DNA of 64,000 bases. Origin: Lacipirellula parvula (GTDB taxonomy: Bacteria; Planctomycetota; Planctomycetia; Pirellulales; Lacipirellulaceae). Made by a program: the position numbers and the translations under genes. The notes beneath the pieces were generated by a model that was given only the letters and a program-made list of their open reading frames with translations, searched no databases and had not been told where the DNA came from. Location of the stretch: the NCBI RefSeq assembly GCF_009177095.1, contig NZ_AP021861.1, forward strand, positions 3,082,501 through 3,146,500, in the 5' to 3' direction. Shown piece by piece: positions 8,590 to 17,283 of the stretch; position 1 is the stretch's first letter, and every line of letters begins with the position of its first letter.

Positions 8590-9669
8590 ATGTTACGATT
8601 CGCGGTCGCAGTTCTATGCGCAGCGTTTGTCGCCGAAGTGGCGCAGGCTCAACAACCGGCGACTCCTCCGCCAGTCACCCCGACAGCGACGCCGCCGACC
8701 GCTGCCGGCACGCCTCCCGCTGCAGCGCCCGCGGTCGCCGACGACACGACCGCCGTCCAGCAAGCAATGGCCGCCTACATCGAGGCCTTCAACCGCCACG
8801 ACGCCGAGGCGCTTCTCGACCTTTGGACGCCCAACGGCACGTATGTGAATAAGGAAACCGGCGAACGCTCGAGCGGCCGCGAGGCCCTCGCAACAGATTT
8901 CGCCAAGGTCTTCGACGCCACGCCCGAGATCTTCCTCTCCGGCGGCGCCGACGAGATTCGCGTCATCGGCGGCGACACCGCGATCGTCGACGGCGTCACC
9001 AACGTCGTCACCCCCGGCGCCGAACCTTCGCTCTCCGCTTACACCGCCATCCTGGTCAAGCAAGATGGCAAGTGGCTCGTCGACACCGTTCACGAATCCG
9101 ATCTGCCAGTGCCGGAATCGCCCCGCCAAGCGCTAAAGCCGCTCGAATGGATGGTCGGCGCCTGGCAAGACGAATCTGACTCGGCCACGGTGTCGTCGAT
9201 CATGCGCTGGTCGCCGAGCGAGGCGTTCCTCATTCGTTCGTACGATGTCGTCCGCGAAGGCGAAGAGCCGTTCCAAGGAACTCAAATTATCGGTTGGGAT
9301 CCGATTGCGAAGCAAATCCGCTCGTGGACGTTCAACTCCGACGGTTCGTTCGGCGAAGGGAGCTGGTCGCAAAACGGCGCCGAGTGGATCGTTCGCAAAA
9401 CCGAAACGCAAGCCGACGGCCGCTTGGCCTCTGGCACGCAAGTGATCACGCAGATCGACCCCGTGACCGTCACCGTGCAAACGATCGCCAAAGAGATTGA
9501 TGGCGCTCCAGAGCCGGCGAGCGAACCGGTCACGATGAAACGTATCGGCGACGTCCCCGCTGCGGCCGCGCTGCCGACGACTCCTCCCAAGCCGGAAGTG
9601 GTTCCGGCGACTCCCCCGGCAGTTCCCGGTGCTGCCCCGCGCGCCCCAGGCGCAGGAGCGACGCGATGA
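8590..9669 (+). CDS. Secreted SnoaL/DUF4440-like protein
   Basis: 359 residues: signal peptide (MLRFAVAVLCAAFVAEVAQA), a Pro/Ala/Thr linker to about residue 50, then a SnoaL-like domain (AYIEAFNRHDAEALLDLWTP) of the SgcJ/EcaC type, and a second domain at about 180-320 beginning LEWMVGAWQDE. A Pro/Ala tail follows. The SnoaL fold is a ligand-binding cone, often without catalysis. The ATG at 8590 gives the signal peptide; the longer frame from 8488 does not. Its stop overlaps the start of the next gene by 4 bases, so the two are translationally coupled. Confidence 0.75.
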   Translation: MLRFAVAVLCAAFVAEVAQAQQPATPPPVTPTATPPTAAGTPPAAAPAVADDTTAVQQAMAAYIEAFNRHDAEALLDLWTPNGTYVNKETGERSSGREALATDFAKVFDATPEIFLSGGADEIRVIGGDTAIVDGVTNVVTPGAEPSLSAYTAILVKQDGKWLVDTVHESDLPVPESPRQALKPLEWMVGAWQDESDSATVSSIMRWSPSEAFLIRSYDVVREGEEPFQGTQIIGWDPIAKQIRSWTFNSDGSFGEGSWSQNGAEWIVRKTETQADGRLASGTQVITQIDPVTVTVQTIAKEIDGAPEPASEPVTMKRIGDVPAAAALPTTPPKPEVVPATPPAVPGAAPRAPGAGATR

Positions 9670-11756
9670 GGAAACACCTACACAAAACATCCGCCGTCGC
9701 CTGCGTCATCGCGATGCTGCTGGCGTCGGCAGTTGAAGCGCGCCCCGGCGGCGGATTTGGCGGCGGTGGCGGCCATGGCGGCGGCGGGGGAGCGATGCGC
9801 GCCGGTGGCGGCGGAGGAGGCTTCCACGGCGGCATGTCGGGCGGCATGGGCGGCGGTGCGCGCCCGACCAGCGTTCCGCACATGTCGAGCTCGCGCCCAT
9901 CCGTGAATCGACCGATGCCGAGCCGGCCTTCAATGGGCGGCGGCTCTGGCGGAATGAATAGTCGGCCCTCGATGCCGACGCGCCCCACGATGCCGAACAT
10001 GGATCGTCCCAGCGGCGGCATGCGACCGAGCATGCCCGGCTACGGCGGCGGTGGCAGCGGCAGTCGACCAGGTTTCAACCCTGGCGGCAGCGGGCAGCGC
10101 CCCGGCGGCGGTTCCGCCTCGCGCCCCGGCAACAGCTTGCCGAGTTTCGGCGGCGGCCAGTCCGGCGGGCGTCCCGGCGGCAGCGGTCGACCCAATTTTG
10201 AATTCCCCACCACGCGCCCTGGCGGCGGTGGAAGCGGTGGTAATCGTCCTGAATTCGGTACGCGACCCGGCGGCGGTGAACGCCCCGGCGCCGGTACGCG
10301 CCCCAACCCTGGCGGTGGCGGCGCGACGCGTCCGAACCCCGGCACACGTCCTGAATTCCCCGGCACCGGTGGCAGCAATCGACCCGGCACGGGTAACCGC
10401 CCCGAGTTCGGCGGAAGACCCGGCGGCGGCACATTCCCCGGCACGGGCGGTCGTCCCGGTGGCGGCGGCGCAGGCACGCGTCCCGGCGGCCCATCCGCTG
10501 GCGATCTCGGCGACTTCCTCGGCATCGGCCGGCCCGTTCGTCCCGATCCTGGCTTCAATCGCCCAGGCAGCGGCGGTACGCGCCCCGGTGAAGGCGGCGC
10601 GGGAACTCGTCCCGGCGGCGGCAATCGGCCTGGCGATGGTAACTTCCCCGGACGCCCCGGCGACGGAAATCGCCCCGGTGACGGCGATCGTCCTGGCGCC
10701 GGCGGTGGCGGACGTCCCGGCGACGGGAACCGGCCCGGCCGCCCTGGCGATGACAATCGTCCCGGCCGACCCGGCGACCGTCCCGGCAACGGCACGCGTC
10801 CCGGCAGCGATTGGTGGTCGCAAAACCACAACCGTCCCGGTTGGAATCACACGATCAACCATCGGCCCGGTTGGTCCAACAACATCAACAACGGCACGAT
10901 CAACAACATCAACAACAATTGGAATACGATCATCAATCGCCCCGGCAGCGATTGGCGCCCGCGGCCCGATTGGATCAACGATCGCAACAACTGGGGCAAC
11001 AGCGTTCGCAACAATTGGAACCACCAACACTGGCACAACAACTGGTTCCACGACGATTGGTGGAACGGCCGTTGGAACAACTGGAACTGTTGGCACTACG
11101 GCTACGGCGGCTGGGGCAGCCGCGGTTGGCAGTACTGGTGGACCATCCCCACCTGGGGAGCGCTCAACAATTGGTTCGTCTGGGGCACGCCCGGCACGTC
11201 CTACTGGCAGCAACCGGTCTACTACGACTACGGTCCTGGCGGCAATGTGACGTTCCAGGACAACTCGGTCTACATTGGCGGCCAGCAAGTCGCTTCCACC
11301 GATGAGTTTGCCCAAAGCGCCGCCGTCCTCGCGACGGTCGCGCCGCCGGCAACCGAAGCCGACGCCGAAGCGGCCGAGTGGATGCCCCTCGGCACGTTCG
11401 CCGTCTCAACGAACGAAAAGGAAACCGACCCGACCCGTATCATGCAACTGGCGGTCGACCGGCAGGGGGTCGTGAGCGGCACCTATCACAACACGGTGAC
11501 CGATCAAACCCAAGCGGTGCAGGGCCAAGTCGACAAGCAAACGCAACGCGTCGCATTCCGCATCGGCGATAACGAAAACGTCGTCGCCGAAACGGGGCTC
11601 TACAACCTCACGCAACCCGAGGCGCAACTGCTCGTCCACTACGGAACCGAACGAACCGAAACGTTCCTGCTCGTGCGTCTCGACGCCCCGAAGGACGACG
11701 GCTCCGGCAGCTCCGGCAACTCCGGCAGTACACAACCAGCGGCAACGTTTCCGTAA
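9666..11756 (+). CDS. Secreted Gly/Pro/Arg-rich repeat protein (mu-protocadherin-like)
   Basis: 696 residues. A signal peptide ends near AVEARPGGG. Residues 25-380 are low complexity, with dozens of RPG, NRPG and GGG units. Residues 380-500 are Asn/Trp-rich (NNWNTIINRPG, WWNGRWNNWN). A compact domain at about 520-680 (YGPGGNVTFQDNSVYIGG) is the only clearly folded part. Planctomycetes carry similar proteins under the name mu-protocadherin-like cell-surface protein (recollection). The start overlaps the upstream SnoaL gene as ATGA, so the pair is co-expressed. Likely exported and surface-associated; function unknown. Confidence 0.75.
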   Translation: MRKHLHKTSAVACVIAMLLASAVEARPGGGFGGGGGHGGGGGAMRAGGGGGGFHGGMSGGMGGGARPTSVPHMSSSRPSVNRPMPSRPSMGGGSGGMNSRPSMPTRPTMPNMDRPSGGMRPSMPGYGGGGSGSRPGFNPGGSGQRPGGGSASRPGNSLPSFGGGQSGGRPGGSGRPNFEFPTTRPGGGGSGGNRPEFGTRPGGGERPGAGTRPNPGGGGATRPNPGTRPEFPGTGGSNRPGTGNRPEFGGRPGGGTFPGTGGRPGGGGAGTRPGGPSAGDLGDFLGIGRPVRPDPGFNRPGSGGTRPGEGGAGTRPGGGNRPGDGNFPGRPGDGNRPGDGDRPGAGGGGRPGDGNRPGRPGDDNRPGRPGDRPGNGTRPGSDWWSQNHNRPGWNHTINHRPGWSNNINNGTINNINNNWNTIINRPGSDWRPRPDWINDRNNWGNSVRNNWNHQHWHNNWFHDDWWNGRWNNWNCWHYGYGGWGSRGWQYWWTIPTWGALNNWFVWGTPGTSYWQQPVYYDYGPGGNVTFQDNSVYIGGQQVASTDEFAQSAAVLATVAPPATEADAEAAEWMPLGTFAVSTNEKETDPTRIMQLAVDRQGVVSGTYHNTVTDQTQAVQGQVDKQTQRVAFRIGDNENVVAETGLYNLTQPEAQLLVHYGTERTETFLLVRLDAPKDDGSGSSGNSGSTQPAATFP

Positions 11757-12042
11757 CCAGAACGCCGCAAATTTAAACCTCAAGCAGCGATCGGCCACGC
11801 GGTCCGGCTATTGGCTTGCGCCCATTGCTACGCTGATAGCGAGGTGTTTCTCGCAAAGCCGCGAAGGCGCAAAGGAAACGCAAAGAAGAAACTCACTCAG
11901 CCACGAAACATATGACGGGAACGAGTGACGAATTCACGAGAGTCGGCAGTCGAGCGACTCCCCGTATTCCTTTGCGACGCCTTTGCGTCTTAGCGCCTTT
12001 GCGTGAGACATAAACCGCACCGCAAGAACGGAGCAAGTAGCG
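11757..12042. repeat. Gap holding family B copy 1 (degenerate)
   Basis: Left words TCGCAAAGCCGCGAAGGCGC at about 11851 and right words TTTGCGTCTTAGCGCCTTTG, then CGTGAGA, near 11981-12007 form a degenerate inverted repeat of about 160 bp. It is the same family as 15276-15354 and 20164-20246. It separates the convergent RPG-protein and mntR genes. No gene is seen. Confidence 0.65.
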
Positions 12043-12465
12043 CTACTTCCCCTGCAACTGCTCCGTCAGCCGCTTGAAGCAATCGAGCGTCTGCTTGCTC
12101 ACGTGGTGCTCGATCCCTTCGGTGTCGATCGCCGCGACCTTCTCGCTCACGCCGATTGCTAGCAGAAACTGATAAACCACTTCATGCTGGCGCCGCGACT
12201 TGGCTGCTAGCTGCCGCCCCGCCTCAGTCAGTTCCAGCGGCCCGTACGGCTCGCTCGTCACGAGCCCCTCGCGCTTCAGGCGGGCGACTACCTTCGTCAC
12301 CGTCACGTGGCTAACGTCGAATTGCCGGGCTAAATCAACCACGCGGCACTTGCCAGACGCCCCGTTCACCTCGTCGATCGCTTCAACGTAATCCTCTGCA
12401 GTCTCCTGCGCATGGTCGTTGCGCGTCCGGCGGTGGCGATCGGAAATAGCGGGCGGCTTGCTCAT
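12043..12465 (-). CDS. mntR: Manganese-responsive regulator MntR (DtxR family)
   Basis: A 140-residue protein with a winged-helix N-terminal domain (DLARQFDVSHVTVTKVVARL, about 44-63) and a dimerisation/metal domain. Candidate metal ligands match the MntR pattern: D25 and E28 (EDYVEAI), H94 (RRQHEVV), and E116, E119, H120 (TEGIEHH). There is no SH3-like third domain, as in MntR rather than DtxR. It should bind DNA when Mn is replete. A palindrome TGTAGCCTTTGCTACA lies 36 bases upstream of its ATG, suggesting autoregulation, with similar sites in front of 13940. Confidence 0.88.
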   Translation of the reverse strand: MSKPPAISDRHRRTRNDHAQETAEDYVEAIDEVNGASGKCRVVDLARQFDVSHVTVTKVVARLKREGLVTSEPYGPLELTEAGRQLAAKSRRQHEVVYQFLLAIGVSEKVAAIDTEGIEHHVSKQTLDCFKRLTEQLQGK

Positions 12466-12500
12466 TGATAGCAGCGATGCGTCGTCGTCAGGGAGCTGGG

Positions 12501-12516
12501 TGTAGCCTTTGCTACA
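12501..12516. promoter_or_regulatory. Palindromic operator candidate TGTAGC-N4-GCTACA (MntR box?)
   Basis: A perfect 6-bp inverted repeat with a 4-base spacer in the divergent region between mntR and 12686. The half-site TAGC-N4-GCTA has the geometry I recall for the E. coli MntR box (ATAGC-N4-GCTAT). Two further copies lie at 13855-13870 and 13884-13899. Confidence 0.5.
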
Positions 12517-12685
12517 AATTTGCCAAGGTCGAGTGACGGCGCCCCCGGTCGGACGCCGATAATTACCATGCTAGCCGCTACGCGTTCGTCGCGGCCTGCC
12601 GTTCCAGCGTAACACAAACGCCTGAAACGTTGCAGTTGCTGCGGACGCCAACTCGAAGAAAAACCCCTTCCGTCGCGAAGCTCCT

Positions 12686-13600
12686 ATGAAATCGTGTCGC
12701 CGGCAATGTGGGCAGTGTGCCGTCCGACGATTCGGCCAAAGCCTGGCCGTCGTCGCCGCGCTCAGCGGCCTTGATCTCGCCTGCCCCAACGCGGCGTTCG
12801 GCCAAGCGAACACAGTCTTCCGCTGGAGCAGGGGCGACGGCGGCGAAACGAAGAACGCCGCGGAAAAACTCGCCGAGCCGCTCGTCACCGACCGCCCCGA
12901 CTTTACCGAAGCCTCGTCGACGGTCGGCCTCGGCGTCTTCCAAATCGAAGGAGGTTATACCTATTCGTACGACGCCAACGCGACGTCGAGCACGACGGGC
13001 CATTCGTATCCGGAGACGCTGTTCCGTTACGGCGTCTTCGCCGAGTGGCTCGAAGCCCGCGTCGCATGGAACTACGCCTCCGTCGGCGAAACTGAGTTCG
13101 GCGGCAATCGCACGTCGGATGCCGGCGCCGAGCCGCTCTACCTCGGCCTCAAAATCGCGCTCACAGGACAAGAAGGTTTTCTTCCTGAGATGGCGCTCAT
13201 GCCGCAGATGACCGTCCCCACCGGTCCGAAGCAATTCGGCGGCGACGAAACGCTCCCCGGCCTCGGCTGGCTCTATGGTTGGGACCTCAACGATTGGCTA
13301 TCGTTCGGCGGCGAGACCCAAGCGAACCGCGCTCTCGATGAAACGACCGCGAACCCTTATCTCGAATTCGCCCAATCGCTGACTGTCGGCTACCAGCTTC
13401 ACGATCGCATCGGCGCCTACACCGAGTGGTTCGTCATCGCCCCCGACGGCGCTGACGTCGATCACACGCAAAACTACTTCAACACTGGCCTCACATTCCT
13501 ATTGAACGACAACCTGCAGTTCGATATTCGCTACGGCGTCGGCCTGAACGAAGCCGCCGACGACTACTTCACCGGCAGCGGTTTGGCCTGGCGACTCTAG
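12686..13600 (+). CDS. Probable outer-membrane beta-barrel protein (MetA-pathway/transporter-like)
   Basis: 304 residues. A long basic signal region is followed by an export signal ending NAAFGQA. The mature part has alternating aromatic/polar strands (VTDRPDFTEASSTVGLG, FQIEGGYTYSYD, DIRYGVGLNEAADDYFTGSG) and ends in a short aromatic strand (LAWRL). The TDRPDFTE opening is typical of the putative MetA-pathway-of-phenol-degradation / transporter barrel family. It is divergent from mntR with a possible MntR box between them, so a role in metal passage across the outer membrane is an inference. Confidence 0.65.
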   Translation: MKSCRRQCGQCAVRRFGQSLAVVAALSGLDLACPNAAFGQANTVFRWSRGDGGETKNAAEKLAEPLVTDRPDFTEASSTVGLGVFQIEGGYTYSYDANATSSTTGHSYPETLFRYGVFAEWLEARVAWNYASVGETEFGGNRTSDAGAEPLYLGLKIALTGQEGFLPEMALMPQMTVPTGPKQFGGDETLPGLGWLYGWDLNDWLSFGGETQANRALDETTANPYLEFAQSLTVGYQLHDRIGAYTEWFVIAPDGADVDHTQNYFNTGLTFLLNDNLQFDIRYGVGLNEAADDYFTGSGLAWRL

Positions 13601-13853
13601 CCCCGGGCGCAGAGCCTCATTCAATTGCCGACTCCGTCTCTATGAATGCTCTGGCTCCCTCCCCCTTGAGGGGAGGGCTGGGGAGGGGGTGGAACGCTGG
13701 TACACGCTTCAAGCACCCCTCCCTAACCCTCCCCCTCAAGGGGAGGGGACCTCACGGTTTCATCTCCTCCGCGCTTCCGGCGGCGACCTGTTGAATAAGC
13801 TCGAGAGCCCGGGGCTAGAACTTCGCTCCTTCAATCGACCTGCTTGACGCCAA
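13601..13853. repeat. Gap with family D copy 2
   Basis: The inverted repeat at 13654-13750 has arms TCCCCCTTGAGGGGAGGG and CCTCCCCCTCAAGGGGAGGG around a middle containing GGTACACGCTTC, a word shared (reversed) with 38150-38242. A fragment AGCCCGGGGCTAGAAC follows at about 13806. No gene is seen. Confidence 0.7.
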
Positions 13854-13854
13854 A

Positions 13855-13870
13855 TGTAGCCCAGGCTAAA
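13855..13870. promoter_or_regulatory. Operator-like site TGTAGCCCAGGCTAAA
   Basis: Matches the TGTAGC-N4-GCTACA palindrome with one mismatch. It lies 70-85 bases before the pseudopilin start, 29 bases upstream of a perfect copy. Confidence 0.4.
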
Positions 13871-13883
13871 CTTCCTGCACGAG

Positions 13884-13899
13884 TGTAGCCAGGGCTACA
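13884..13899. promoter_or_regulatory. Operator-like site TGTAGCCAGGGCTACA
   Basis: A perfect 6-bp inverted repeat with a 4-base spacer, 41-56 bases before the ATG at 13940. It has the same arms as the site in front of mntR. A tandem arrangement with 13855-13870 suggests MntR (or another dimeric regulator) controls the following gene run. Confidence 0.5.
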
Positions 13900-13939
13900 A
13901 AATCAAGCGGGCGGCCAGTCGAGCCAAGGAGCGAATTGC

Positions 13940-14950
13940 ATGGCGTTCAAACGAAAACGGGCCTTCACGCTGGTCGAACTATTGGTCGTTATCGCCATCA
14001 TCGGCGTGCTGATCGCGTTGCTGCTGCCGGCGGTGCAAGCCGCCCGCGAGGCCGCCCGCCGCACCGAATGCGTCAATCACCTCAAGCAACTCGGCCTCTC
14101 GCTCCTCAACTTTGAAGCCGCCCAGCAAACGTTCCCCGCCGGCTACCTCTCCGATCGCGCCGCCGATCCGAACCCCGATCCCTCGACCTGGGACGCCGCC
14201 CCCGGTTGGGGTTGGGGCGCGTTGTTGCTCCCGTACCTAGAACAAGCCTCGTTGCGCTCGCAGGCCCCGCTCGATCAGCCGCTCTGGCGACCCGAGTACC
14301 GCGACCTCGTCACGACAAAACTCCCCGGGTTCCTCTGTCCTTCGGCCACCGGCGGCAGCGATGCGTTCGTCGTCGTCGACGAATCGGGCAGCCCGCTCGT
14401 CAAGGATGGCCGCGAACTCGAACTCGCCCGCTCGCACTACGTCGCCAGCCACGGCCAAGAATCGTGTTGGGGCGGCATGTCGGGCCCCAGCGGCGGCTTC
14501 GACGGTGACACGTCGCGCATCGCCGACGGTCCCTTCTATCGTAACTCGAAGGTGCGGATCAAAGACGTCAGCGACGGGCTCACGAACACCGTCTTCCTCG
14601 GCGAGCATACGTCGCTGCTCAGCGATAAGACCTGGGTCGGCGCCGTGCCCGGGGCGTTCGTTCATCCAAAGCTCGACTCGCCCGACAACGCCCCCGAATC
14701 GGCCGCGACGCTCGTCTTCGCCCACAGCGGCCCCGCCGCCGGCGAACGCGACGCCCTCGGCAACCCGATTATCCACCCGCCGAATTTTCCCACGCTCCAT
14801 GTCTGCCAAATGCAGTCGGAACACCCCGGCGGCGCCAACCTGATGATGGGCGACGCCTCAGTGCAGTTCATCGCCGACGGCGTCCACCTGGAAACCTACG
14901 CCGCGATGACCAGCATCGCCGAAGAGGAGGTCGTCGATGCACCGTTCTAG
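13940..14950 (+). CDS. DUF1559 type IV pseudopilin-like protein
   Basis: 336 residues. It has a prepilin N-terminus KRKRAFTLVELLVVIAIIG followed by a hydrophobic helix and REAARRTECVNHLKQLGL, the hallmark start of the large planctomycete DUF1559 family. The C-terminal part has HPGGANLMMGDASVQFIADG, a conserved block of the same family. Processed by a prepilin peptidase and exported (family knowledge); exact role unknown. Its end overlaps the next lipoprotein gene by 14 bases. It heads the gene run that continues into the metal transporter, behind two operator-like palindromes. Confidence 0.9.
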   Translation: MAFKRKRAFTLVELLVVIAIIGVLIALLLPAVQAAREAARRTECVNHLKQLGLSLLNFEAAQQTFPAGYLSDRAADPNPDPSTWDAAPGWGWGALLLPYLEQASLRSQAPLDQPLWRPEYRDLVTTKLPGFLCPSATGGSDAFVVVDESGSPLVKDGRELELARSHYVASHGQESCWGGMSGPSGGFDGDTSRIADGPFYRNSKVRIKDVSDGLTNTVFLGEHTSLLSDKTWVGAVPGAFVHPKLDSPDNAPESAATLVFAHSGPAAGERDALGNPIIHPPNFPTLHVCQMQSEHPGGANLMMGDASVQFIADGVHLETYAAMTSIAEEEVVDAPF

Positions 14951-15245
14951 AATATGTCGTCTGTTCGTGCTTGGGTTGGCACTGCTTGCCGCCGGCTGCG
15001 GCAGCCACCCGCCGCTCGAACGTCCGAGCTATGATTTGGCGAAGGCGCTTTACGCTGTTTGCAATCGCCAATCGACCGATGGCCTACAGAAGTTCGAAAC
15101 CGTCCTCACCGAATCAATCGCCGCCGGCAACGTCGGCCCCCACGAAGAATCAGCCCTCCGCGAAATCGCCGAAGTCGCCGCTGCCGGCGACTGGCAAGCC
15201 GCCCAAGAACAGGCCCGCGAGTTGATCGCCAGCCAAAACCCGTAA
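14937..15245 (+). CDS. Small lipoprotein, unknown
   Basis: 102 residues. A lipobox LLAAGC at about residues 17-22 gives a lipid-modified Cys after a short basic/hydrophobic signal. The mature part is helical (DLAKALYAVCNRQSTDGLQK, then ESALREIAEVAAAGDWQAAQ). It overlaps the DUF1559 gene by 14 bases, so the two are coupled; a partner role for the pseudopilin is only an inference. Confidence 0.65.
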   Translation: MHRSRICRLFVLGLALLAAGCGSHPPLERPSYDLAKALYAVCNRQSTDGLQKFETVLTESIAAGNVGPHEESALREIAEVAAAGDWQAAQEQARELIASQNP

Positions 15246-15275
15246 AAATCAACCAAACCAATTCCCCGCATTCTT

Positions 15276-15354
15276 CCTTTGCGCCTTCGCGCCTTTGCGT
15301 GAGATCTCTCTTCAGCAAGAAATTGTCTCACGCAAAGGCGCGAAGGCGCAAAGG
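15276..15354. repeat. Perfect inverted repeat, family B copy 2
   Basis: Arms of 29 bp at 15276-15304 and 15326-15354 are exact reverse complements (left arm begins CCTTTGCGCCTTCGCGCC). The 21-base loop contains GCAAGAAATTG. The same arms with a different loop occur at 20164-20246. Confidence 0.9.
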
Positions 15355-15381
15355 AGAGAGAAGAGATCGCGACGGTATCGC

Positions 15382-16383
15382 ATGACAATTAACTGTAGAT
15401 GGTTCACTTGGTGCGCGCTCATTCTGGTCAGCGCGACTGGCTGTAGCGAGTCGTCCTCAACCCACGAGGGCGACGCGCATGACGCGCCTGCCGCCAAGGC
15501 TCACAAGTTTTCCGGCGAGCACCCGCTAAAAATTGTCGCCACCACCGGCCCCGTCACCGAAATGGTCCGCCGCGTCGGCGGCGATCACGTCACGGTCGAA
15601 GGCCTCATGGGCCCCGGCGTCGATCCTCATCTCTACAGCCCCGTCGCCGCCGACGTGCGCAAGCTCTCCGACGCCGACGCGATCGTCTACAACGGCCTCC
15701 ATCTCGAAGGCCGCATGGCCGACCTGTTCCAGAAGATGTCGCGCAACAAGGCGACCTTCGCGGTGACCGCCGGCCTCGAAGCTCGCCACGACACTCGCCT
15801 GCGCGCGACCCCCGCGTTCGACGGCCTCTACGATCCCCATATCTGGCACGACCCCACGATCTGGGCCGACTGCGCCGCAGACGTCGCCCACGAACTCGGC
15901 GAGTTCGACCCCGCCCACGCCGCCGACTATCAAAAGAACGCCGCCGCCTACGCTGAAGAACTCAAAGCGGTTGACCAATTCTGCCGCGAGCAGATCGCCC
16001 GCATCCCCGCCGACCGCCGCGTGCTCGTCACCGCACACGACGCCTTTAGCTACTTCGGCAAGCGCTACGGCGTCGAAGTCTTCGGCCTCAAAGGGATCAG
16101 CACCGAAGAAGAGAAGGACCTCAAGCACCAGGAAGAGGTCCAGCGGATGCTCCTCGAGCGAAAGATCCCCGCGGTCTTCGTCGAGTCGGCCGTCGCTCCG
16201 CGGATGGTCGCCTCGCTCGTTGAACCATGCCGCGCCCAGGGCCTCGACCTACAAATCGGCGGCGAACTCTACGCCGACGCCCTCGGCGCCCCCGATAGCG
16301 ACGCCGCCGACTATGGTGGTATGATTCGGCATAACGCCAAAACGATTGCCGACGCCCTCAGTCGCGAGAAGGCAGGTGAGTAG
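15382..16383 (+). CDS. Metal ABC transporter substrate-binding lipoprotein (Mn/Zn, TroA/ZnuA family)
   Basis: 333 residues. A signal ends in lipobox SATGC. Cluster A-I solute-binding features are present: GPGVDPHLYSP with a metal-ligand His, YDPHIWHDP with the second His region, HDAFSYFGKRYGVEVFGLKG, and ESAVAPRM plus GGELYADALG near the C-terminus. No long His-rich loop is seen, which fits Mn or Fe as well as Zn. The ATG at 15382 is chosen; the open frame upstream runs through the family B repeat and is not coding. It delivers metal to the ABC permeases encoded downstream. Confidence 0.88.
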   Translation: MTINCRWFTWCALILVSATGCSESSSTHEGDAHDAPAAKAHKFSGEHPLKIVATTGPVTEMVRRVGGDHVTVEGLMGPGVDPHLYSPVAADVRKLSDADAIVYNGLHLEGRMADLFQKMSRNKATFAVTAGLEARHDTRLRATPAFDGLYDPHIWHDPTIWADCAADVAHELGEFDPAHAADYQKNAAAYAEELKAVDQFCREQIARIPADRRVLVTAHDAFSYFGKRYGVEVFGLKGISTEEEKDLKHQEEVQRMLLERKIPAVFVESAVAPRMVASLVEPCRAQGLDLQIGGELYADALGAPDSDAADYGGMIRHNAKTIADALSREKAGE

Positions 16384-16505
16384 GTGGTTGGGTATTCAGG
16401 TGAGTAGGTGTTTAAGTGAGTAGGTGGAGAATGGATGCCAGACTTTGCCTACACACTTAAACACTCACTCATCCGCTCACTTACTCACCTAAACACCTAC
16501 TCACT
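16384..16505. repeat. Gap with family G repeat words
   Basis: Many copies of GTGAGTAGGTG / GTTTAAGTGAGTAGG on one side face ACTCACCTAAACACCTACTC on the other, forming a loose inverted repeat directly before the ABC ATPase start. The same ACTCACCTAAACACCTACTC word recurs at 35226-35245. Confidence 0.7.
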
Positions 16506-16515
16506 CCCCCCCGCC

Positions 16516-17283
16516 ATGCCGCAAGTCGCCCTCGAAATTCACGACATGACCGTCGCCTACCACCGTCGACCGGTGCTGTGGGACGTCGACCTTCAAGTCC
16601 CCGAGGGCAAACTGGTCGGCGTCATCGGCCCCAACGGCGCCGGCAAGACGACGCTCATCAAAGCGGTGCTCGGCCTCGTCCCCCTCGCCAGCGGCAAGGT
16701 CGAAATCTACGGCCAGCCCTACGAAGACCAACGCAAGCTCGTCGGCTACGTGCCGCAGCGCGAATCGGTCGATTGGGATTTCCCCGTCACCGTCCGCGAC
16801 GTCGTGCTGATGGGCACCTACGGCCGGCTTGGTTGGTTCCGTCGCCCGCGTCGCCCGGAACGCGAACTCGCGGAGCATTGCCTCGAACAAGTCGGCATGG
16901 CCTCGTTCGCCCGCCGGCAGATTCGCCAACTCTCCGGCGGGCAACAGCAGCGGGTCTTCCTCGCCCGCGCGCTTGCCGAGCAAGCCCAAGTCTATTTCCT
17001 CGACGAACCCTTCGCCGGCGTCGACGCCGCCACCGAGTCGGCGATCGTCGACTTGCTGCAGTCGATGCGCTCCGCCGGCAAAACGGTCTTCGTCGTCCAT
17101 CACGATTTGCAAACCGTCCGCGAATACTTCGATTGGGTGATCTTGCTCAACATGCGGCTCGTCGCGTGCGGCGCCGTGAGCGACACGTTCACCCCCGAGA
17201 ACATGCAAAAGACCTACGGCGGCCGACTGACGATCCTCGAGGAGGCGGCCGAAGCGATGCGCAACCGCGAGCCCGTGCGATGA
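16516..17283 (+). CDS. Metal ABC transporter ATP-binding protein
   Basis: 255 residues. Walker A GPNGAGKT lies at 38-45, signature LSGGQQQR near 137-144, Walker [13 protein letters not shown] follows, and the H-loop is VHHDLQT. Belongs to the Mn/Zn/Fe importer ATPases. The open frame extends back to 16435 through repeat sequence; the ATG at 16516 begins where the domain begins. Its TGA overlaps the ATG of the permease, so the two are coupled. Confidence 0.92.
   Translation: MPQVALEIHDMTVAYHRRPVLWDVDLQVPEGKLVGVIGPNGAGKTTLIKAVLGLVPLASGKVEIYGQPYEDQRKLVGYVPQRESVDWDFPVTVRDVVLMGTYGRLGWFRRPRRPERELAEHCLEQVGMASFARRQIRQLSGGQQQRVFLARALAEQAQVYFLDEPFAGVDAATESAIVDLLQSMRSAGKTVFVVHHDLQTVREYFDWVILLNMRLVACGAVSDTFTPENMQKTYGGRLTILEEAAEAMRNREPVR

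Noticed and set aside
9930-11315. 461-codon open frame antisense to the RPG-repeat gene
   Set aside because: A by-product of GC-rich periodic sequence; translation is low-complexity Ala/Val/Gly/Thr with no domain, while the plus strand has a signal peptide and a coupled neighbour.
16578-17279. Upstream part of a 665-codon frame leading into the first permease
   Set aside because: It overlaps the ABC ATPase in another register and is Arg/Pro-rich; the permease starts at 17280 with ATGA overlap.
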